DNA from: Exophiala sp. HKRS030
Taxonomy: Eukaryota > Ascomycota > Eurotiomycetes > Chaetothyriales > Herpotrichiellaceae
Direction of reading: 5' to 3'
DNA length: 64,000 bases
NCBI GenBank assembly: GCA_023897205.1
Contig: JAHWDD010000002.1
Span: forward strand, 5,084,001 to 5,148,000
Positions 1 through 10,528 of this stretch are shown here, one piece after another. How positions within the stretch are numbered: position 1 is the first letter of the stretch; every line of letters begins with the position of its first letter. A program made the translations under genes and the position numbers. The notes under the pieces are model-generated. The model ran no database searches. It was not told the origin of the DNA and was given only the letters and a program-made list of their open reading frames with translations.

Positions 1-167
1 CGGGATACAAGGCCTGGCTTGTTATGAGGGGAAGCTTGCTGAGCCATACACAGGTCAAGCCGTCGCAACTTGCTCTACTTAGGCAGCAGAGAGGTGAAAG
101 AACTGTTTGAATACCAGAATATGGCAGCCTTTATGTTGATGTTATTCATGATGTTTGCAAGCAGTAG

Positions 168-470
168 AATTCACCCGGTCAACGAATGGAGAATGTGTCC
201 AAACACAGCAACATTCCTTCGGGGCCAGCATCCATTCGAGATGCTATTCATGTTCCGCATTGGGAGCGTGATACTCACGTGGCCATATTGGCTCTCCAGG
301 TGGCTGCGACAAATGGTGTCATCAATCGAAGTCGTCCAGCTCGACATTGGGAAGCGCATGTTCAACGACTGGGGGAGAAGAGGATGATTAGCAGGACAAG
401 TAGAAGTGAAAGAGGTGATTCCACGGAAACAAGACCCAGAATAATCAATGGCAACGTCAGGATTGAGTAG
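168..470 (+). CDS. Possible 3'-terminal exon of a gene truncated at the left window edge
   Basis: An open frame runs from just after a possible acceptor (GCAGTAG, ending near 167) to a TAG at 468-470, about 100 codons. The translation has a protein-like stretch (VPHWERDTHVAILALQ followed by a basic region with RHWEAHVQRLGEKR). There is also an in-frame ATG at 186, so it could be a short stand-alone ORF. I do not recognise the family. The opposite strand is open over much of the same stretch, which weakens the call. The preceding exon, if any, would lie outside the window or in the first 160 bases. Confidence 0.25.
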   Translation, partial: NSPGQRMENVSKHSNIPSGPASIRDAIHVPHWERDTHVAILALQVAATNGVINRSRPARHWEAHVQRLGEKRMISRTSRSERGDSTETRPRIINGNVRIE

Positions 471-705
471 GATTACAGGTGATGTCACTAACCCCAAAAA
501 AGTTCGAACCTCAGAAACTCCCCAGTTAGTGAAACACTCCTCAGTCCACCAACCGTATTGTTATTCGTGTGATTCTTCAACCAATGATTGATTTCAGTTT
601 ATAACCTGTTTCCTATCAAAGGCTCATCGAACATCAAGTAGATTTTGATCAAGACGCTCATTTGCAACTTGAGTCTCTGATTACTGTTTTCAATCGTGAT
701 CCAAC

Positions 706-1773
706 ATGATGTCTCAAATAGGGAAACAAACAGCTCCTCGTCTGTCACAACTATCCAGGCATATCTCAAATCAGACAAGGACGTTGTCAGGATACAACAA
801 GTCAACGGCAAAGCTGAACACTGGCGCAGATATTCCGTTGGTTGGATTCGGAACATGGCAGGATAAAGGTGCTCAAGAAGAAGCAGTCTACCAGGCTTTA
901 CGCGCAGGATACAGACATATTGATACTGCACGGATGTGAGTACTAATTAGTCTCGACTCCTTCACTTGGCTAATAGAATACAGATATGGCACTGAGCCCG
1001 GTGTCGCTGCAGGGATTGAAAAGAGTGGTGTACCGCGAAAGGACATCTTCATCACCACTAAATTATGGAACAATTCACATCATCCCGAGGATGTAGAGAA
1101 GGCAGTGGATGCATCTCTCAAGGACCTCAAAACAGACTACATCGACCTGTATTTGATGCACTGGCCGAGTCCTTTTGCCCGGAGTGATCAACTGATACCC
1201 AAGAAAAACGACAAGATTGAAACAGGCGACAGTGATTACGTCGACACTTACAAGGCGATGGAAAAGTTGCTCGACAAGGGCAAGGTCAAAGCCATCGGCA
1301 TCAGCAACTTCTCAAAGGCCGAACTTGAAAGGCTCTTGAAGGAAACGTCGGTTGTGCCGGCGGCTCATCAAATCGAACTTCATCCGTATCTCGCACAGCA
1401 CGACTTTGCGGATTTCCACCGATCCAAGGGCATTCACATTACGCAGTATTCTCCCTTTGGAAATTCAAACGAGATCTACAGCAAGGGTCAGGACATTGGA
1501 AAGTTGATTGACGACCCGGTCTTGGTAGGAATTGGGAAGAAGTACGGAAAGAATGGTGCTCAGGTTGCATTGGCCTGGGGCATCGCCAAGGGACGCAGTG
1601 TGATTCCCAAGTCCAAGACGCCGGCACGTATCAAGGCCAACTTCGAAGGTGACTTCAAGCTGGATGCTGAAGATGTCAAGACGATTGACGGTCTCGACAA
1701 GAAGCTGAGGTTCAACGATCCATCAGAGTCCTTTGGCTGGAATTTCTATACCGATCTTGACGGAAAGAATTGA
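706..1773 (+). CDS. Aldo-keto reductase, two exons, presequence-like N-terminus
   Basis: NADPH-dependent carbonyl reductase of the AKR superfamily, close in layout to fungal Gcy1/Ypr1-type enzymes (family knowledge). Exons 706-935 and 984-1773 are joined across a 48-nt intron (GTGAGT...CTAATAGAATACAG); the join restores DTARIYG and gives about 339 residues. The catalytic tetrad is complete: D73 and Y78 (HIDTARIYG), K103 (FITTKLW) and H136 (YLMHWP). The nucleotide-binding end is visible in the C-terminal third (VIPKSKTPARIKANF). ATG 706 is followed by about 40 residues rich in Ser, Thr, Arg and Lys with no acidic residue before D42. AKRs do not normally carry such an extension, and it resembles a mitochondrial presequence. 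The substrate cannot be read from sequence; cytosolic translation from a later start is possible but no Met is well placed. Confidence 0.93.
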
Positions 1774-2611
1774 GTGCAGAAACAGGATCCAACATTTATG
1801 AAAATATCAAATTCTGTATATGGGCTGCGAGCGAATCGCAGTGCCGTACGGTTGAGTGTCATCAGTGTCAGAGTGTGGCTCTGTGTGTTATAGACTTATA
1901 CTGGTGCCTATGTGCACTCGTAAGGAGGAGACGTCATTATGAGCGGATCTGATCGGGGATTGTCCAGCACAGCCACCATGAAGAGGATATGCATGCAACC
2001 CACCATTATTGAGTTGTGATGGCCGTTCTTAGACTTATTTTGTTGTTTGTGGTGGTTGGCTACCAAGGCAAGGGGAAAGATGGTAACCCGATCGTCTTTT
2101 AAGCATCCCAAGAGGTAGCCTAATAATGTTTCTGTCGTCACCTAGAAGCCTCTAAGGAGCCCCTAGACTTTAACTAAATTGGATGCCTAAATAGTCACCG
2201 GTGGTCAGTAGTAGCACAGGTAGAGTTAGTGGCGTAATGTGCAATCTAGATGACGACCCCACGCCGATCTCAGTTCCCATCAGGGTTACAACTTGCGGAC
2301 TGTCGGTGATGATTATTGATTCAAGGACCCTGGAAGATCATGGACATTGGACTGTGCGGACTGTGCTTCCCGATGCTTTCTTATGCTTTCTTATGCCTAC
2401 CGTCTATCCTGATCGTCCCCGTAATCGTAAATTCCACTTGAACCTTGGGAGTCGCTACCCAGAACTCCAAATGCTTATTACATAAAGCCCCGAGTGACCC
2501 TCCCCCCTGTTTTCTCGCTTGCTTCTTAGCGATTTTCATCTTGCACTCTACTCCATATTCTGCGAGAGTGTCGCGTGCCGCACTTCCCAATTCAACCCAT
2601 CGGCACCCAAC
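1774..2611. other. Intergenic region, AKR 3' side and PAP2 promoter
   Basis: No convincing gene. A short direct repeat (ATGCTTTCTT twice) lies near 2372-2392. A pyrimidine-rich tract near 2500-2525 (CCCTCCCCCCTGTTTTCTCG) sits about 100 nt before the next ATG, as is common in filamentous fungal promoters. Short open frames here overlap on both strands and have no recognisable motif. Confidence 0.6.
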
Positions 2612-3924
2612 ATGGTCGCCGGCGCCAAAACAGTCAACAGTCTTGCTGCGGGCGCTCGTCATGTCTCAAAGCGTCTGGTGGCATCATATGTTTTGGACTG
2701 GATCCTGATTGCGTACGCCCGCCTGCCGTCTTGACAACGAATCTCCAAACTAATCCTGATACTAGGGGCATTGCTGCCGTTGGCGGTGGCTTCAGCTTCA
2801 TCGATGGTGCGCGACATGCGTTTTCATTACAGGATCCTACCATTTCTTTTCCCTACCACAAAGATACTGTCTCAGTCGGCGTGCTACTCCTCGTCGTCGT
2901 GGTGGTTCCTGGCATCATTACCGCAGTCATCTCTTTGATTCTCATCCCTGGACCTACGGCACATCGAGACACATCCAAGGCTCTCATCTGGCGCAGAAAG
3001 ATTTGGGAATGGAACACGGCATGGATGGGTCTTGGTCTTTCACTCGCCAGTGCCTTCATGATCACTGAAGGACTGAAAGATGTTTCGGGGAAACCACGAC
3101 CGCATTTGCTTGATGTGTGCGACCCAGATCTGAGCGAGGAATCCATTCGCAGATGGCAGGTCGGTGGTCTCGGCACTTCCTTGGACTCTGCTGTTCCTAT
3201 TCTCGTCGATTGGCACATTTGTCGCAACACCAACGCCGACCAAATGCGTAATGCCTTTGCTAGCTGGCCCTCGGGACATTCCAGCTTCAGCTGGGCAGGT
3301 CTGCTCTACCTCACCTTTTTCATCTGTGCAAAATTCGCCGTTCAGATTCCTTTCCTGCCCTCAACTTCGAGCAGCCGTCGTTTTGTTTCCACATTTGACG
3401 AAGAAGATGACGCCGAGCAAGATTCTGCCAGCAAGTCATTGAGAGGTCAATCCCCTGGGGCTACAACGTTCGGAAACACCCTCCCACCACGCAACGAGTC
3501 TGCTGCTCCTCCCATCTACCTTCTCATAATTGCTTTCATCCCCGTTGGAGCAGCATTATATATTTCGGTATCACGCTGGTACGACTATCGCCATCACGGA
3601 TTCGATGTTCTATCAGGCTCTTTAATTGGTATATTCACTAGTTGGTTTGGCTTTCGATGGTATCATCTCCCAATTCGCTCGGGCTCTGGTTGGGCATGGG
3701 GTGCAAGGAGTCGAGATCGCGCGTTTTGGCTGGGCGTCGGACGTGCCAACTACGTAGGGGACGAAGGCTGGGAGACGGCCAAGAACGTGCGTCAGAGGGA
3801 CGTTGAACTCGGTCATGCCGTCACGGGTGCTGGACTACCAGATCAGCGAGAAGCAACAGAAGGAGAAGTTGTGGATGATAGGCCTGGATCAAGCAGTCGC
3901 AGCCAACCTGGCAGAGTAGACTGA
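2612..3924 (+). CDS. PAP2-family lipid phosphate phosphatase (Dpp1/Lpp1 type), two exons
   Basis: Integral membrane phosphatase expected to dephosphorylate phosphatidate, diacylglycerol pyrophosphate or related lipid phosphates (known for Dpp1/Lpp1). Exon 1 is 2612-2712 and exon 2 is 2766-3924; the 53-nt intron (GTACGC...CTAATCCTGATACTAG) joins SYVLDWILIA to GIAAVGGGFSFI, giving about 419 residues. All three PAP2 motifs are present: K-x6-RP (KDVSGKPRP), PSGH (SWPSGHSSFSW) and SR-x5-H-x3-D (SRWYDYRHHGFD). Several hydrophobic segments flank them, for example VGVLLLVVVVVPGIITAV and PIYLLIIAFIPVGAALYI. An acidic Ser-rich loop (about residues 250-285) and a hydrophilic C-terminal tail of about 90 residues are the less conserved parts. 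Starting at 2612 rather than at an upstream ATG in the exon 2 frame is supported by the in-frame join. Confidence 0.93.
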
Positions 3925-4536
3925 TTGTTCATCCTTGGGGTATTTTGCGAAGCAAGCATAACAGGGTACGCTGGTGTTCTTCTTCTAGTTCATGCGCAAA
4001 TATTGTAGGAAAGTAAAATTTAAATCAAATTCAGACATCAAGACCAGATTCTGGAAGAGCACTCGACATGGGGAATACCAAGTCTTTGGACAAAAGACAA
4101 CGCTACAGTATATGATTGTGTTGGCGCAGGTTCTCTGCCGCACGTGGGGGACGTGAGTTGTTGCGGCTAAACCCCGGTCTTGGCATGGCTTCCATCTAAA
4201 TTTCATCTTCGACTTTTTAAACTCTTCCGTCCAGACTCACTTCCTTCATAAACGCGCAGTCAATTCTTCTGACCTCATGCGGCATGATGGCATCGGTTCA
4301 TAACACCTCCAGCATTCGCTCATGCTTGATATTCTTGTGGTAAGAGATCCTTCCCCTTGGATTAACCTGAATGATGAACTTTTACAATCCAACTCCGAGA
4401 TCATCAAAATCTCTGCGGAACAAATTTACTCTAGAATTACGCTGACAAGACGTCTTCTCTACCTTTGTTCTTCGAGTTCGTCAACGCTGAAAGCTAACAC
4501 GGAAAAGAAATGTAGGATTCGATACAACTTAGTGTC
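3925..4536. other. Intergenic region
   Basis: AT-rich from about 4000. I see no motif, RNA gene or convincing coding frame here. Confidence 0.5.
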
Positions 4537-4915
4537 ATGACTTCTAGTTCAGAGGAAACCAAAGGAACCAATCTTGGACAAAATACAAAGGTATACTTTT
4601 CCAACCTTCATCTCTCCCCTTCCTCATTTTGTGATGACCATACGACACGTAAGGCATTCCTCAGACTTAATATATCATGTGGAATCTGTCAAATACAAGT
4701 TTCAGCCTTGTCTGACTATGAAATACACACCGTTCTATCTTTTACCGTCCCTGGTGCTCAATGAAGCTAACAAGACTTCTCAATAGGTACACTTCCCAAA
4801 ACTTGCCCTCAACTCACACTTCCATGACGAACACTTGAACGAACGGGCGGACAGACTGCGTGCGCGTCTATATGTGCCTCTTCAAGCGGGACGTACAAAT
4901 CCTGTTGGTGCATAA
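4537..4915 (+). CDS. Candidate small two-exon gene, unknown product (about 60 residues)
   Basis: Exon 1 (4537-4590) starts MTSSSEETKGTNLGQNTK and ends at AAAG|GTATAC. A phase-0 intron of 196 nt ends in GCTAAC...CAATAG, a textbook branch point and acceptor. Exon 2 (4787-4915) encodes 42 residues (beginning VHFPKLALNSHFHDEHL, then an Arg-rich helix-like stretch) and stops at TAA. The phase match and the strong branch-acceptor pair are the evidence. I recognise no family. The intron could hide a further exon, and the opposite strand is also open over exon 2, so this is tentative. Confidence 0.35.
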
Positions 4916-5854
4916 AAGACTGTGACACTTGTTGAGAACTCGTCAGCTGATTGCTCAAGACCCTAAGAGCATCTATTTTTGAAACTACCTGCATATGAAT
5001 TGTGTATTGACCATTGATCTCTAGGTAAATCTCCACCACCTTCTCGTACTTCCACATTCGCATCTTATGATGAACACTATTCACACTGTTTGAACCGAGC
5101 TTCTTGCTTGGGAATGAACGCACTTACACTGAAAATTCTGATTTAATGAGGTATGTACACCAAACTCATGACACAATTCCTCGCTGACGAGACGCTAATA
5201 GCCTGAATAGATGCAAAGCACTTGACCACGATCATCAACCACAACTTGAGTCACAAAATGCTGACTGGTTCGTCTTAGGTATGATAGACACGTCCAGATT
5301 TTGTAAAGCAAAAGGTACGTTACTTGCTCGCATTCTTTCCATTTATATGATGAGCTCTTGTATTCGCTGTGTTCTTTCGGAATTATCATGTCGAACATAC
5401 ATCATCTTGGAGAACTGATCAATTGTTCTCAATCAATCGTTGTTGTTTCATTATGCATTCCTCAAGTTCTAACCATTCTTGCAGTGGAATCCATCTCCAT
5501 CCGTGCCGGCCTACTAGAGGCATCTGTTCTATCTGATCCAACTCGATCTCATAATATAATACTTGGGCCGTACTTTCTTCTCGGAATGTCGATGAGATAA
5601 TTTTTGGGGCTCTTACAGGCAAGCGAGCTGGTGGATTCGTTCAAGTAGATCAGTACTAGTTCCTGGTATATGTTGCCCCTTGATTGTAGAAGAAAAGTGT
5701 CAACTAAATACAAAGAAATGTTAACAAGATCCTCTTGCTTCGTTCTAAAACATGCACGTAGTGTTGGTAATAGATCAGGTGACGAATCCACGGATCGTCT
5801 TGGTGGAGTGATCAGAATCTCCAACGACATTCTTTTGAGCTTGCTTCTCCGCAT
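4916..5854 (-). pseudogene. Coding-like traces on the minus strand, unresolved (possible decayed transposase or intron-rich gene)
   Basis: Several minus-strand segments read like protein but in different frames: 5854-5549 opens with ATG (MRRSKLKRMSLEIL...), 5622-5419 contains EESTAQVLYYEIELDQIEQ and GRHGWRWIPLQEWLELEE, and 5265-5195 contains HFVTQVVVDDRGQVLCIY followed by SGY and a stop. The last resembles the catalytic-aspartate strand of PIF/Harbinger-type DDE transposases (VVVDDRG...SGYPGS), from family memory only. I could not join the segments into one consistent frame with normal introns. The DNA is AT-rich compared with neighbouring genes, which fits decay. It could also be a real intron-rich gene that I failed to splice. 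Confidence 0.25.
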
Positions 5855-5964
5855 GAAATGCAGTCAGTCGTTCAGTCCGAAGATCTTCTGGCACACTTGA
5901 CCTTCACGAATCACATCTTTTGCACTATAACCAGTCCTTTCGATTACGACTTGACCAAACATTC

Positions 5965-6270
5965 ATGTCAGGATTCGGCTCACCCGGCGGACGAGCCGTC
6001 AACATCAAACCCTCACCTCCAGAACGTGGCTCATTCCCTCTTGATCACGATGCTGAATGCAAATTCCTAATCTCGAATTATCTACGCTGCCTGCGGAAGC
6101 AGAATCCTCCAGGGAGAAATACAGAAGAGTGCAGGCAGATTGCAAAGGACTATCTGGGCTGTCGGATGGACAAGGGGCTCATGGCGAAAGATGAGTGGAA
6201 GAACCTGGGATTGGAGACCGTTGGTGTCGATACAGCACCCGTGGGCACAGATGAGGTCAAGAAGGGGTGA
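5965..6270 (+). CDS. COX19: COX19, twin CX9C copper/cytochrome oxidase assembly factor
   Basis: Small mitochondrial intermembrane-space protein of 101 residues, needed for cytochrome c oxidase assembly and copper handling (known for yeast Cox19). The N-terminus MSGFGSPGGRAVNIKPSPPE and the block ERGSFPLDHD are diagnostic of the family. The CHCH fold carries two CX9C motifs, CKFLISNYLRC and CRQIAKDYLGC, followed by RMDKGLMAKDEWKNLG. Single exon. ATG 5965 is chosen because the family starts with this MSxFGSPGG sequence, although the frame is open further upstream. Import is expected through the Mia40 pathway. Confidence 0.95.
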   Translation: MSGFGSPGGRAVNIKPSPPERGSFPLDHDAECKFLISNYLRCLRKQNPPGRNTEECRQIAKDYLGCRMDKGLMAKDEWKNLGLETVGVDTAPVGTDEVKKG

Positions 6271-8080
6271 ACTACACCTAATGACGCTGATATCACGCGT
6301 CGTTTCTGCAAGACGAGAGAGCTCTGGCCCTGGTTACTAGATGCTCCGATATTCAGTCTCCATGCGCACAATCTCCAAGCGAAGGCGCCCATGGTGCCGC
6401 TGCGCAGCTCTGCAGCTTCCCCACCATGTACTCTCTGGCAGCAATCACTGTCAGAATCTCAACTCATGACCCAGCTGACACTAGATCGACAAAAGTGTCG
6501 ATGCTCAGAACAACAAGTCGATGAAACAGGAGATGGGTTCGAACAGGGTTACTCAGGTCCTAACAGCGCCTATGTCCTGGGATTCAGGTATATCATTCGA
6601 TGAAGAGATCATGGGATGTGATCCCGGCATGAATATGCGGTTCGGGGTCTGTTTCAGGTCGCCAAACGGGTTCGAGTAGGATACACGTCGTAACGCATTG
6701 GGAGAAGGCTTCGTATGTCGGCATCGTCTACAAGACGCCAGGCCATGGGGCAAAGGTCATGTGACTCACGATCTAAATTTGAATAGACGGTAGTGGTTCA
6801 GACAGATCAAAGAATGATCAAACAGCCGGCACCTAGCTTGAGAATCATTCGTGATTTCCTCTGACTAACAGCCGGGCGCAACGTCCTATCTTGGTACAGA
6901 GTTCATCAGACCATCTTTTCAATAGTATGTTCGAGACGAGTACACACAGTATAAGTTCGTGTGCAAGGGACAGCGCTTGTGTGTAGGGGATGGTCTTTTC
7001 GCCGCCTCGACCTACAGTGCGTTTCGACCGTACATTGTCTATCATGATCCACCACTCATGTGCGTGCTTCTGTCCTCGCGGCTCTTTGTCGGATTGACAG
7101 CTCGGGACGGGCCTTCGGCTCTTAGGCAGCCCTTGGCAATTTCTCTATCGCAATGACTACTATATACAGTACAGACTACAGAATAAGTGGATTTTGATAC
7201 GAATATACCAAATACAGCCAGCACCATTCGCTTCAATTCCCGGCCGTCGAGTTGCATGAACCACAGGGCTAAGTGCGACGTAAAACACCACCGGGTCGAT
7301 CGTGCGACTGTTATTCTGCACAAGCTCATCGCAAATTCCAGGGCTCCTCAAGCTTAACAAGCGGCATGTCAACACTCGCTACGGAGATTATTGATCATTC
7401 GACTGTCATCAACAATGAACCAATCGAAGAAATATCGACTTCAGATCCGATCAACGTTGAATGCGGTTACTAATCGAGGACTTCTAGGCACTGTCAGAGA
7501 TTAGAGGGACTGAAGACCCTCATGCCCCGGTCACTTCCCGCCCTGATGGCGATGTAGGCGACCTCACTTGGGTTCAGGCCCCCATGGCCCCCAACTCTAT
7601 TGGCGGTTAGTCATGCCTCTAAAGGGATATCTGAAACCGTGTTGCTGTTGCCACCCAGGCAGAACCAGGTATTGTTCACACCAAGGTTGAGTAGCCGAAT
7701 CTCGACCTGCAGACGCTCCATCACATCAGACAACGATATTCGCATGGCTTCGTTTTATACTTTCATCTAACGTGGTCGAGGGGGATATTGCTATCCCAAT
7801 GTGCGAGTCTACGACTACCATTATGCGCCTACAACCTAGCATGAATCGTCAAAATTACGGAACAGCCCCTTCAAGCATGGGGTCAAGTGGCACAAGGTAC
7901 TACACCGGCTTGGTAAACATGAACTCTCTTGCTGCTACATATCCTCCACAATCAGCTCTCCATTGAGCATGTCTTCACTTCTACATCGCCTTTGCCGCTC
8001 GAGGCTGGACACTGGTATCGTGAATCTCTTTTTGCTGAGATTCAGTCTACTGCTGCTATTACTGCCGACTCCACTTCGTC
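6271..8080. other. Intergenic region, 1.8 kb
   Basis: No recognised gene or RNA. One weak candidate lies inside (7366-7694, listed separately). The last 150 nt before 8081 form the promoter and leader of the next gene and are rich in short pyrimidine runs. Confidence 0.45.
7366..7694 (+). CDS. Very tentative small spliced ORF
   Basis: ATG 7366 opens MSTLATEIIDHSTVINNEP and reads on to INVEC. A second open segment (about 7499-7613) encodes GTEDPHAPVTSRPDGDVGDL and then TWVQAPMAPNSIG, and a third gives PGIVHTKVE before a TAG at 7692. The middle-to-last junction (G|GTTAGT...GGCAG) is in phase, but the first junction would need an intron of only 32 nt, which is too short. It may be a decayed gene or coincidence. 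No family recognised. Confidence 0.15.
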
Positions 8081-10183
8081 ATGGTTTCGGCACAAGCAGG
8101 TGCTTATTCGCGACTGCCGGCAACAGAAGAGGCTACTTTGGATTCATCGCCGGTTATTCAATTGCCTACACTTGACACAAATGAGTTGCCGACCGTCGCT
8201 TCCACCAGCTCGACTTCTTCGACTACGATACAGCACTTGACCGTTGTCGTTGAACCATCGGCGCCGTCACATCCACAATCACAGTCTCCACCGATTTCTC
8301 CAGTGTCGAACCCACCATCTCCTGTCAATGCACAACAAGCCGATCAAGTATCACTTCATGGTGGGGCTCGAAGGGGATCATCTTTCAGCACTTTCACACA
8401 ACGCATCTATGGATCAGTGGATCCTTCCTTACACACTTTGATCGAAAAAGATGTCTTATCGAAGAGTACATCTCGCGAATACAGCCACAAGAAGCAGAGG
8501 AAGCGTTTACTACGTCTCACCATTGGCGAGTGGTTTAATACGCTTATCCTTTGTCTGACATACTTCGGTATTCTGTACGCCTATTCCAAAAAGATCACGA
8601 TTGATGTACGCCAGAGGCGAGTATTCAACGCGCTATCCACCGCAAATTCACTCTTGCTAGGTGTGAATCTAGCTGCATCATTGAGAAGTTACGCGAAGCT
8701 CTTACGTTGGCGCATGCTGGCGGCAGTTCATCGGCCACTGGAGACGTTTGACCTTGTCATGGGTTGTGACAGCCTCATCAATGTGATCAAGCTTCTATGG
8801 AAAGCAAAGAGCGATCGAAGCCGGTTCTTGCCGTCGCGTACTCAGGTATATTGCGTCTTGTGGCTCTTTATCCATCTTGCAGTCACTGTACTTGTCGGTA
8901 TCATCGGCCTTAACTACAACCTCGACCAGTCCACAGATTATGTTATCCTTACCAAAGGTACTGTTTCTATTCTAAGTCTGGATGCACTTTCGACAAACGA
9001 TTATCCGGCAGATCTGGCTGCGGTACAGACATGGGGTGTTCGTGGTGGTGTTACACAACCCCTTGACTGGGATGCAGAGTTCGAATTCAAGCAGACATAC
9101 TACTCTGACTCTGAAGGGCACACATTCTACTACTTCCAGGATGACAACGCCAACGACCCAACCCACGGCACTATAACTTCACGCTATATCGAAGCTATTT
9201 CGACTTGTGATGGGTATCGAGTAATCGAAGGCCAGTATGGGGATCAGGATTATATTGTTTACAATGATGGCTCTAAGGACATAAACGAAACGCTTCCCAC
9301 ACAGCCCGGTCCCGGTGGTCTCTTGGCTCTTTCTAAACTGAACTCAACATGTGGGGATCGTTGCGTGAATGTGAATGCGTTTCAAGCAGAATCCTATCCT
9401 TCAGCCGAGTTGTCAGACGATTTCTACTACATCGAACAAGCCAGGTTCTTCATCTGCCGCAACAACGTTTCCCAGGCGGACGATAAGGATGTGGTAGCGC
9501 TCAAACCCGATTACTTGTTCTCTGATCTCGTGGCTCGGATGTTGGCCGGTGCCATTGGATGGAGTGCCAATGCCCCGACTGAGGACGGTCAGTACCTTTA
9601 CCAAGTCTATACAAATGCGTCGAGTGTCAGATTTACTAGCACTCCAGGGGAAGTAGACATGGCCAACCAGATCTCCTCATTTACTATGGGAGCCGTATCG
9701 TTCATGGATGATTCAACTGGTGCTTATCGAAGGTACGTATCAAGTACAGAACAACCTTCAGTAGCACAGTATCTCCACGTAACTTGGCGATATGCCGCGT
9801 CGATCCTAGGCGCGATACCTTTCATCCACTTTTGCACCTTGCTGGCCGTCATTGCATGGGCCAATCATGCCATCATCAAAGATGATAGTCATCTTGCTAT
9901 TGCGAAGGTCTATTACACATTTCTAAGCCGGTTGGGCGATCGTGGATGTTTGTTGCAAGGCGACGAAATTGTCAGGGTCGTTGACAACCCCAAGGTGAAG
10001 TATGGCTATTCGATTAGCCGCGAGCAAGACGGATACCTACACGTGGATGTCTTCGATGATAGTGGAAATCAAACCGGGATCGATGGCCCACTCCGCGAAG
10101 GTTGGTACGACGGCACAGGGAAGAATGTAAATACACGAGGACGACGCCAATATCGAGACATTGATGCCACTGAGTACTTTTGA
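8081..10183 (+). CDS. Large fungal multi-pass membrane protein of unknown function
   Basis: Single exon, 700 residues. The cytosolic-looking N-terminus (about residues 1-145) is Ser/Thr/Pro-rich and ends in a basic patch (KKQRKRLLRL). Hydrophobic segments follow: FNTLILCLTYFGILYAYS (about 155-175), a weaker one around STANSLLLGVNLAASL, and VLWLFIHLAVTVLVGIIGL (about 270-290). A long extracellular or luminal domain of about 280 residues contains several Asn-x-Ser/Thr sites and paired Cys (NSTCGDRCVNVNAF). A last membrane span (ASILGAIPFIHFCTLLAVIA, about 575-595) precedes a C-terminal tail of about 100 residues. This layout recurs in uncharacterised Pezizomycotina membrane proteins (memory, not checked). 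No catalytic motif is visible, so no function is assigned. ATG 8081 is the first in-frame ATG. Confidence 0.85.
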   Translation: MVSAQAGAYSRLPATEEATLDSSPVIQLPTLDTNELPTVASTSSTSSTTIQHLTVVVEPSAPSHPQSQSPPISPVSNPPSPVNAQQADQVSLHGGARRGSSFSTFTQRIYGSVDPSLHTLIEKDVLSKSTSREYSHKKQRKRLLRLTIGEWFNTLILCLTYFGILYAYSKKITIDVRQRRVFNALSTANSLLLGVNLAASLRSYAKLLRWRMLAAVHRPLETFDLVMGCDSLINVIKLLWKAKSDRSRFLPSRTQVYCVLWLFIHLAVTVLVGIIGLNYNLDQSTDYVILTKGTVSILSLDALSTNDYPADLAAVQTWGVRGGVTQPLDWDAEFEFKQTYYSDSEGHTFYYFQDDNANDPTHGTITSRYIEAISTCDGYRVIEGQYGDQDYIVYNDGSKDINETLPTQPGPGGLLALSKLNSTCGDRCVNVNAFQAESYPSAELSDDFYYIEQARFFICRNNVSQADDKDVVALKPDYLFSDLVARMLAGAIGWSANAPTEDGQYLYQVYTNASSVRFTSTPGEVDMANQISSFTMGAVSFMDDSTGAYRRYVSSTEQPSVAQYLHVTWRYAASILGAIPFIHFCTLLAVIAWANHAIIKDDSHLAIAKVYYTFLSRLGDRGCLLQGDEIVRVVDNPKVKYGYSISREQDGYLHVDVFDDSGNQTGIDGPLREGWYDGTGKNVNTRGRRQYRDIDATEYF

Positions 10184-10229
10184 GCTTCCTAATACGTCCA
10201 TTTCATCTTATACTCAGACAGTCTACCAA

Positions 10230-10466
10230 TCAAACATTATAAAGTGTCGCCCTTGAAAACATCTTGGCCCACCATTTATCAATCAGCGTCGTGTTTTTCT
10301 CATGCACATCTGAAACCGGACGCCACTCAGGGTCACCAGACCTCATCGATCTGTACCGCTCCATGACACCTGATACATTGCAATCAAAGCTGACACCGCA
10401 ACAAACACCATACCTGTCCATGCAGAACGGTCAATATCCTCAACCTCCTGACTCGGTACATCGTTA
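10230..10466 (-). CDS. Candidate terminal exons of a small minus-strand gene
   Basis: Two segments join in phase across a 44-nt intron (10413-10370, GTATGG...TATCAG): 10466-10414 ends EDIDRSAWTG and 10369-10230 continues VMERYRSMRSGDPEWRP and ends LIDKWWAKMFSRATLYNV plus stop. The composition (charged, with a Trp pair) is protein-like. The first segment should be spliced to something upstream after CATAG, but I found no donor in the right phase, so it may belong with or be separate from the candidate at 10838-10529. Its stop lies 46 nt past the stop of the convergent membrane-protein gene. No family recognised. Confidence 0.3.
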
Positions 10467-10528
10467 CTATGGATTCACAAATGCTTGCAAACATCAGCAA
10501 ACATGGGAATCAGTAGGAACTATCGTTC

